59,244 bases of DNA, from assembly GCA_012729555.1 (NCBI GenBank), contig JAAYCX010000021.1, forward strand, positions 1 to 59,244. The letters are read 5' to 3'. The position numbers were made by a program, and so were the translations under genes. The notes beneath the pieces are model-generated. The model saw nothing but the letters and a program-made list of their open reading frames with translations. It had not been told where the DNA came from and did not search any database. Origin of the DNA: Acidobacteriota bacterium (lineage in GTDB: Bacteria; Acidobacteriota; UBA6911). Positions 52,107 through 59,244 of this stretch are shown here, piece after piece; the stretch's first letter is position 1; each line of letters starts with the position of its first letter.

Positions 52107-53216
52107 CTATTGCTCCCTCATTTCATAATTCCGCTCGATCCAGCGGCGATACTCCCCCGAGCGCACCTCGCGCACCCAGTCGGCGTTCCGGAGATACCAG
52201 TCGACCGTGCGCGCCAATCCCTCCTCGAAGGTCACCGACGGGCGCCAGCCGAGTTCCCGACCGATTTTCGCGCAGTCGATGGCGTAGCGCCGGTCGTGTC
52301 CGGGCCGGTCGCGCACGAACGTGATCGTCGCCCGGATTGCCTCCGCCTCCATCCCCGCCTTTTCGGCTACGATGTCGGCCAGGCGCTCGACCAGGCGGAG
52401 GTTCTCCCACTCGTTCCCGCCCCCCACGTTATATTTCTGTCCCGGCCTTCCCGCGCGCACGATGTCCCACACGGCGGCGGCGTGGTCCTCGACGTAGAGC
52501 CAGTCACGCACGTTGCGCCCGTCGCCGTATACCGGCAGCGGCCGCCTTTCGAGCATGTTCAGGATCATGAGGGGGATCAGCTTCTCGGGGAAGTGGTACG
52601 GCCCGTAATTGTTCGAGCAGTTCGACAGGGTCACCGGCAAACCGTAGGTGTGCCAGCAGGCCATGACGAGGTGGTCGCTCGCGGCCTTGGAGGCGCTGTA
52701 GGGGGAGCGGGGGTCGTAGGGGGTCTCCTCGGTGAAGTAGCCGGTCTCGTCGAGCGATCCGTAGACTTCATCGGTGCTGATGTGGTGAAAGCGCACACCT
52801 TCCCGGAATCCCTCGCCCGCGCCCCAGGCCGCCCGCGCCGCTTCGAGCAGGGTGAAGGTCCCCGTCACGTTGGTTCGGACGAAGGCCTCCGGCCCCACGA
52901 TCGATCGATCGACGTGGCTTTCGGCCGCGAAGTGCACGATGGTGTCGATCCCGTGCCCGGCGAGCACCCGGTCGACCGCCTCCCGGTCGGCTACGTCCCC
53001 TTTGACGAAGACGTAGCGCGTCCCTCCCCACTCCCGCTCGATGTCGGCCAGGCTTGCGGGGTTGCCGGCATAGGTCAGCGCGTCGTAATTGATCACGCGG
53101 CCGCGGAAATCCCCTCGGCCGAAAAGGTACCGGATGAAGTTCACGCCGATGAACCCGGCTCCTCCGGTGACCAGCACCGCTTCCGGTGCGCGCCGGGCGC
53201 TTCCCGCTCCACTCAT
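52107..53216 (-). CDS. rmlB: dTDP-glucose 4,6-dehydratase RmlB
   Basis: 369 residues. GGAGFIGVNFIRYL opens the Rossmann domain; HFAAESHVDRSI, STDEVYGSL, SPYSASKAASDHLV (Tyr-x3-Lys) and SNCSNNYGPYHFPEKLIPL are RmlB signatures. It makes dTDP-4-keto-6-deoxyglucose, the precursor of dTDP-rhamnose. It overlaps rmlC by 4 nt (ATGA) and is followed at once by the epimerase. Confidence 0.96.
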   Translation of the reverse strand: MSGAGSARRAPEAVLVTGGAGFIGVNFIRYLFGRGDFRGRVINYDALTYAGNPASLADIEREWGGTRYVFVKGDVADREAVDRVLAGHGIDTIVHFAAESHVDRSIVGPEAFVRTNVTGTFTLLEAARAAWGAGEGFREGVRFHHISTDEVYGSLDETGYFTEETPYDPRSPYSASKAASDHLVMACWHTYGLPVTLSNCSNNYGPYHFPEKLIPLMILNMLERRPLPVYGDGRNVRDWLYVEDHAAAVWDIVRAGRPGQKYNVGGGNEWENLRLVERLADIVAEKAGMEAEAIRATITFVRDRPGHDRRYAIDCAKIGRELGWRPSVTFEEGLARTVDWYLRNADWVREVRSGEYRRWIERNYEMREQ

Positions 53217-53743
53217 GGTTCAAGCTCCCGCAGGGTAGGGTAGCGCCGGTCCTTCTCCGACAGGATCGGCGCGACGCCCGAGTCGGGCCAGGCGATGCCG
53301 AGGTCGGGGTCGTTCCATGCGATCCCCCCCTCGTCTTCCGGGTGGTAGAAATCGGTGCACTTGTAGGCGAACACCGCCTCCTCCGAAAGCACCAGGAAGC
53401 CGTGGGCGAAGCCGGGGGGGATGTAGAACTGGTTGTGCCGCTCCCCCGAAAGGGTCACCCCGTGCCAATTCCCCCGGGTGGGGGAGCCGGGCCTGAGATC
53501 GACGGCGACATCGAACACCTCTCCCGCCACCGCGCGCACGAGCTTCCCCTGCGGGTGCGTGCGCTGGAAGTGGAGCCCGCGCAGCACCCCGCGGTGCGAG
53601 CGCGACTCGTTGTCCTGCACGAAGCGGATCGGGAGGTCCCGCTCGGACCAGGTCTCGAGGAAGTAGCCGCGCGCGTCGGCGAAGACGTGCGGCTGGATCT
53701 CGACGAGCCCCTCGATGGCGGTGGGAACGATGGTGGCCGGCAT
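53213..53743 (-). CDS. rmlC: dTDP-4-dehydrorhamnose 3,5-epimerase RmlC
   Basis: 176 residues, one cupin domain. Motifs FLETWSE, QDNESRSHRGVLRGLHFQ (catalytic His), GEVFDVAVDLR and YIPPGFAHGFLVLSE are standard. It takes the RmlB product to the next intermediate of dTDP-L-rhamnose synthesis. ATG 53743 overlaps the rmlA stop (TGATG). Confidence 0.96.
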   Translation of the reverse strand: MPATIVPTAIEGLVEIQPHVFADARGYFLETWSERDLPIRFVQDNESRSHRGVLRGLHFQRTHPQGKLVRAVAGEVFDVAVDLRPGSPTRGNWHGVTLSGERHNQFYIPPGFAHGFLVLSEEAVFAYKCTDFYHPEDEGGIAWNDPDLGIAWPDSGVAPILSEKDRRYPTLRELEP

Positions 53744-54618
53744 CACCGTTTCTCCGCGACCCACCGGAGGTACTCTCCGTACTCGGTCCGGTATTCGCCC
53801 GCGAGCGCCAGGAGCGCCGCGCGCCCGATCCAGCCGTTGGCGAAGGCGATCTCTTCGATGCAGGAGACGTACATCCCCTGTCGCTTCTGGATGGTTTCGA
53901 TGAAATTGGCCGCCTCGAGCAGGCCGTCGTAGGTGCCGGTGTCGAGCCACGCCATGCCGCGGCCGAGCACTCCCACCGACAGACGCCCCCGCTCGAGATA
54001 GGCGTTGTTCACCCCGGTGATTTCGAGTTCCCCCCGCGAGGAGGGCGCGAGGCCGGCGGCGATGCCGATGACGGAGTTGTCGTAAAAATAGAGCCCGGGC
54101 ACGGCATAGTGCGAGCGCGGGAATTCCGGCTTCTCCTCGATCGAGAGGGCGCGCCCGGCCGGGTCGAACTCGACCACGCCGTACGCCTTGGGATCGCGCA
54201 CGTAATAGCCGAAGATGCGGGCCCCTCCCGCCTCCTCGACGGCGCGCACCGACTCGCGCAGGGTGGAGGAAAAGCCCTGGCCGTAGAAGACGTTGTCGCC
54301 CAGCACCAGGGCGCACGCATCCGCGCCGATGAAGTCCTTCCCGATGAGGAACGCCTCGGCCAGCCCGCGCGGCGCCGCCTGTTCGGCGTACTCGAACCGC
54401 ATCCCGAGCCGCTCACCGGTGCCGAGCAACTCGCGGAAGAGCCCCAGGTCGCGCGGCGTGGAGATGACGAGGACCTCCCGGATCCCGGCCAGCATCAGCA
54501 CCGAGAGCGGGTAATACACCATCGGTTTGTCGTACAGTGGCAGGATCTGCTTCGACACCGCCCTCGTCAGGGGATAGAGCCGCGTGCCTGCTCCCCCTGC
54601 CAGAATGATTCCCTTCAT
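53743..54618 (-). CDS. rmlA: Glucose-1-phosphate thymidylyltransferase RmlA
   Basis: 291 residues. [28 protein letters not shown] and the C-terminal [14 protein letters not shown] tail are typical of RmlA. It makes dTDP-glucose from dTTP and glucose-1-phosphate. First gene of the operon rmlA-rmlC-rmlB-epimerase. An rmlD homologue is not next to it in this window. Confidence 0.96.
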   Translation of the reverse strand: MKGIILAGGAGTRLYPLTRAVSKQILPLYDKPMVYYPLSVLMLAGIREVLVISTPRDLGLFRELLGTGERLGMRFEYAEQAAPRGLAEAFLIGKDFIGADACALVLGDNVFYGQGFSSTLRESVRAVEEAGGARIFGYYVRDPKAYGVVEFDPAGRALSIEEKPEFPRSHYAVPGLYFYDNSVIGIAAGLAPSSRGELEITGVNNAYLERGRLSVGVLGRGMAWLDTGTYDGLLEAANFIETIQKRQGMYVSCIEEIAFANGWIGRAALLALAGEYRTEYGEYLRWVAEKR

Positions 54619-54637
54619 CGGTTTGCGCTCCGCTCAT

Positions 54638-54702
54638 TATCGGGGACGGACTAGACTATATCCTACATCCAAAAGGACTTGCTGGGGTTGGTCTGCCCGT
54701 AA
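54638..54702. repeat. Second repeat family, copy A
   Basis: Left end TTATCGGGGACGGAC and right end GGTCTGCCCGTAA, about 65 bp, with internal ATATCCTACATCCAAAAGGA shared in outline with copies B and C. It lies 20 nt upstream of the rmlA start codon. Confidence 0.7.
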
Positions 54703-54892
54703 CCCGCTCTCCCCGCCTGCGCGCGCTTTCCCGTTGCGCGCCCCCGCCGGAGTTTACGCCCATCGCCTGTGTTGGTGCGCCGGAACCGCTGGCCGCCCTC
54801 GGCTCGTGGAAAACGCGTAACCAATATATCCCCTATCGACCGCGATACAAAGATCGTTTATCAACCGCGGCCGGACCGGCAAAATCCTCGAT
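54703..54892. other. Intergenic, no gene seen
   Basis: Between repeat copy A and cluster 13. No ORF or regulatory motif I can support. Confidence 0.3.
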
Positions 54893-55033
54893 AAAATCAT
54901 GGACATCCACCATTCGGAGATGCAATCCTGGACATCCACTTTTTGATCCATGGACCGCAAATGTGGACACCCACCAATTGCTCCGGTTGTGGCCCCCCAC
55001 CTGCCTGCTCAATCAGTGGATGTCCAGGATTTG
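54893..55033. repeat. REP-like cluster 13 (4 units)
   Basis: Forward cores 54901, 54930 and 54965, reverse core 55016. The second forward unit and the reverse unit match over 17 bp (AATCCTGGACATCCACT and its reverse complement). Confidence 0.87.
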
Positions 55034-55152
55034 GGTTAGAGTCAGGATGTCGCGGCCCCCTTCGACAGGATGCAGCTTGTGGCAACCAGCGGGGGAAGGA
55101 CCGGTCCAGGTCGAAAACGGCAGCGGGTGCTGCCTGTCCCCGGGAGAGAACA

Positions 55153-55956
55153 ATGGCTGAACCAAGACCGCTCGCGCTGGTCACCGGCAGTTCGTCGGGA
55201 ATCGGCCGCGCATACGCAAAAGCACTGGCTGCCCGCGGCCACGATCTGCTTCTTGTCGCCCGGCGTCGGGATCGCCTGGAGGCGGTGGCCAAAGCCGCAA
55301 CAGAAGCGTATGGAATAGAGGCCGAGATCCTGGTCGCGGATCTCTCCGATCCTCAGAGTCTGGGCCGGGTGGAGACACGCATCGCCGGGGAAGGACGTCT
55401 GACGATGCTTGTCAACAATGCCGGAATCGGGGGCATCAAGCCTTTCCTGGAGATGGATCACGCGTACATCCAGAAAATGATTGCGGTGAATGTCACGGCT
55501 GTTACCTTGCTGACATACGCCGCCCTGCCCGGCATGTTGCAGCGCGGAGGAGGAACCATCGTCAATCTGGCTTCGGGGCTTGCCTACGCCCGCATGCCGG
55601 GGGTAGCCGTCTATGCTGCGACCAAGGCCTTCGTCGCCCAGTTCACCCGCATCCTGAACGACGAGTATGGCACCCAGGGGATCCGTTTTCAGGCGCTCCT
55701 TCCGGGACTGACCCGAACGGAGCTGGGAACCGGTCAACAGCCTCCCGATCTGATGGAGCGCGTTCCCGCAGGTCAGATCGGCACTCCTGAAAACGCCGCC
55801 AGGGCCTCGCTCGCCGGCCTGGAACTGGGCGAACTGATGTGCATTCCAGGGCTCGGGCATCTCGAGGAATTTGTCCGTGCGGACGAGGCGGTACAGGAGG
55901 CGCTCCGGAAGGTCACGGCGGAGGTAGCGCCGCGCTACCTTCCCCATGATGGATGA
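55153..55956 (+). CDS. Short-chain dehydrogenase/reductase (classical SDR)
   Basis: 267 residues. The cofactor motif is TGSSSGIGRAYA, NNAGIG follows, and the catalytic Tyr-x3-Lys is YAATK, preceded by Ser in NLASG. The class reduces or oxidises alcohols or ketones with NAD(P)H; the sequence is like the DltE/ short acyl reductase group, with no substrate clue. ATG 55153 follows GGGAGAG. The C-terminal ~50 residues are unusually long for a classical SDR. Confidence 0.88.
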   Translation: MAEPRPLALVTGSSSGIGRAYAKALAARGHDLLLVARRRDRLEAVAKAATEAYGIEAEILVADLSDPQSLGRVETRIAGEGRLTMLVNNAGIGGIKPFLEMDHAYIQKMIAVNVTAVTLLTYAALPGMLQRGGGTIVNLASGLAYARMPGVAVYAATKAFVAQFTRILNDEYGTQGIRFQALLPGLTRTELGTGQQPPDLMERVPAGQIGTPENAARASLAGLELGELMCIPGLGHLEEFVRADEAVQEALRKVTAEVAPRYLPHDG

Positions 55957-55963
55957 TGGGCGC

Positions 55964-56085
55964 AAATCCTGGACATCCACCCATTGTGTTGATAGGTGGA
56001 TGTCCATATCTGCGGTCCTCTGGCTGAATAAGTGGATGTCCAGGATTGCGGCTCCCTCTGGGTGAAATAGTGGATGTCCAGGAGT
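55964..56085. repeat. REP-like cluster 14 (4 units)
   Basis: Forward core 55971, reverse cores 55996, 56032 and 56070. It is the rightmost cluster of this family in the window. Confidence 0.86.
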
Positions 56086-56110
56086 GCGGCTCCAGGATTT
56101 TTCTCGAGGT

Positions 56111-56171
56111 GCCGGGGACGGACCGTAGCCTGTCTCACTCCAATAAGGGCCCATTGCGGTCCGTCCCCGGC
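56111..56171. repeat. Second repeat family, copy B
   Basis: Perfect 15-bp terminal inverted repeat, GCCGGGGACGGACCG (56111-56125) with 56157-56171. Interior CCAATAAGGG aligns with copies A and C. It sits 28 nt from the kinase stop codon. Confidence 0.78.
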
Positions 56172-56199
56172 GCGTTCCGGAGAATGTCCGGGGGAGCGC

Positions 56200-58872
<2,673 letters not shown>

Positions 58873-58994
58873 GGACCGTTGTCCCCCGGGAAAAGATGGA
58901 ATGGGGTGAGGAGTGCTGCTCTATTTCATCATTATAGGCAACCCCCACGGGGGGCGGAAGGGAAATCGGGGACCCCAATGCCCCCCCCGATCAT

Positions 58995-59059
58995 TTACGG
59001 GGACGGACCATAGCATATCCTGCTCCCATAAGGAGTTGTTGTGGGCCGTCTCCCCGTAA
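58995..59059. repeat. Second repeat family, copy C
   Basis: TTACGGGGACGGACC on the left, GCCGTCTCCCCGTAA on the right (one extra T in the arm), interior ATATCCTGCTCCCATAAGGA. It lies upstream of the kinase gene. Confidence 0.75.
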
Positions 59060-59244
59060 CCCCGTTTCCGGCATCTGCCGGGAAGCCGGCAGGCCGCGCT
59101 CGCGGCGGCTGCCCCGGTCCATGTCCCGGCCCTCGTTCCCTTCCGCCACGCTCCGCCGCGCCATGCGGTGGCGGGCGAAGGTCGCGCGCACGGCGTTGAA
59201 GAATACGGCCGGGATCATGGCACGGATGACGATGCCCGGTCCCC
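59060..59244. other. Right edge, no confident gene
   Basis: A minus-strand frame from beyond the edge reads about 80 residues (Arg-rich, with RATFARHRMARRS) through repeat copy C. It has no recognised domain and its end lies inside the repeat, so I do not call it. Confidence 0.25.

Noticed and set aside
58991-59218. Minus-strand ORF of 75 residues at the right edge
   Set aside because: It runs into repeat copy C and has no recognisable domain; it may be the 3' part of a gene outside the window, but that cannot be shown.

Overview
The window is a GC-rich bacterial chromosome segment with tightly packed genes on both strands and no rRNA, tRNA, CRISPR, phage or plasmid genes that I can recognise. 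A serine/threonine kinase joined to a TolB/PD40-type propeller, a receiver-FNT fusion, a Tat-exported ferredoxin-like aldo/keto reductase and a diderm-style rml/pst repertoire fit an acidobacterial or related lineage. That placement is inference, not proof.

Layout, left to right. 1-6.4 kb: truncated pilT, an AspT/YidE-type transporter, and a minus-strand operon of Cache histidine kinase, response regulator and receiver-FNT channel fusion. 6.5-10.6 kb: PPOX-like protein, EthD-like protein, two coupled NAD-dependent epimerases (the second with an N-terminal CBS pair) and an RRM RNA-binding protein. 10.7-16.4 kb: propionate/acetate CoA-transferase, Tat aldo/keto reductase, GlcD-like and GlcF-like pair. 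16.4-25.7 kb (minus): radical SAM protein, Glu/Leu dehydrogenase, zinc ribbon, large pyruvate-phosphate-dikinase-like protein with receiver-like domains, hexameric GDH, LysM-NlpC/P60 hydrolase. 26-38.5 kb: TlpA-like lipoprotein, double M16 peptidase, HD protein, VKOR-DsbA fusion, ABC-F ATPase, CoA-disulfide-reductase-like protein, DUF3109-like protein, glutamine cyclotransferase, ArsC-like protein. 38.9-44.8 kb: pst phosphate system (pstC, small ORF, pstA, pstS, pstB) and phoU, behind a candidate Pho box. 44.8-51 kb: MFS carrier, Y1/REP-type transposase, arylsulfotransferase-like protein, RF3. 51-59.2 kb: minus-strand rmlA-rmlC-rmlB-epimerase operon, an SDR, and the kinase-propeller.

The most interesting system is a dispersed repeat family confined to about 26.5-56.1 kb. 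A roughly 17-nt unit with core TGGACATCCAC (or its reverse complement) occurs about 68 times by eye, in 14 clusters. Thirteen clusters are intergenic and one sits in frame inside the ABC-F gene. Clusters tend to read forward units then reverse units, giving nested inverted repeats. Several arms match perfectly even where the unit varies. The Y1 (HUH) transposase at 46.4-47.4 kb is flanked by two clusters, as in REP/RAYT systems, so I read this as a REP-like family with its likely mobilising enzyme. A second, unrelated ~60-bp inverted-repeat family (ends CGGGGACGGAC) has three copies at 54.6, 56.1 and 59.0 kb, two of which flank the kinase gene.
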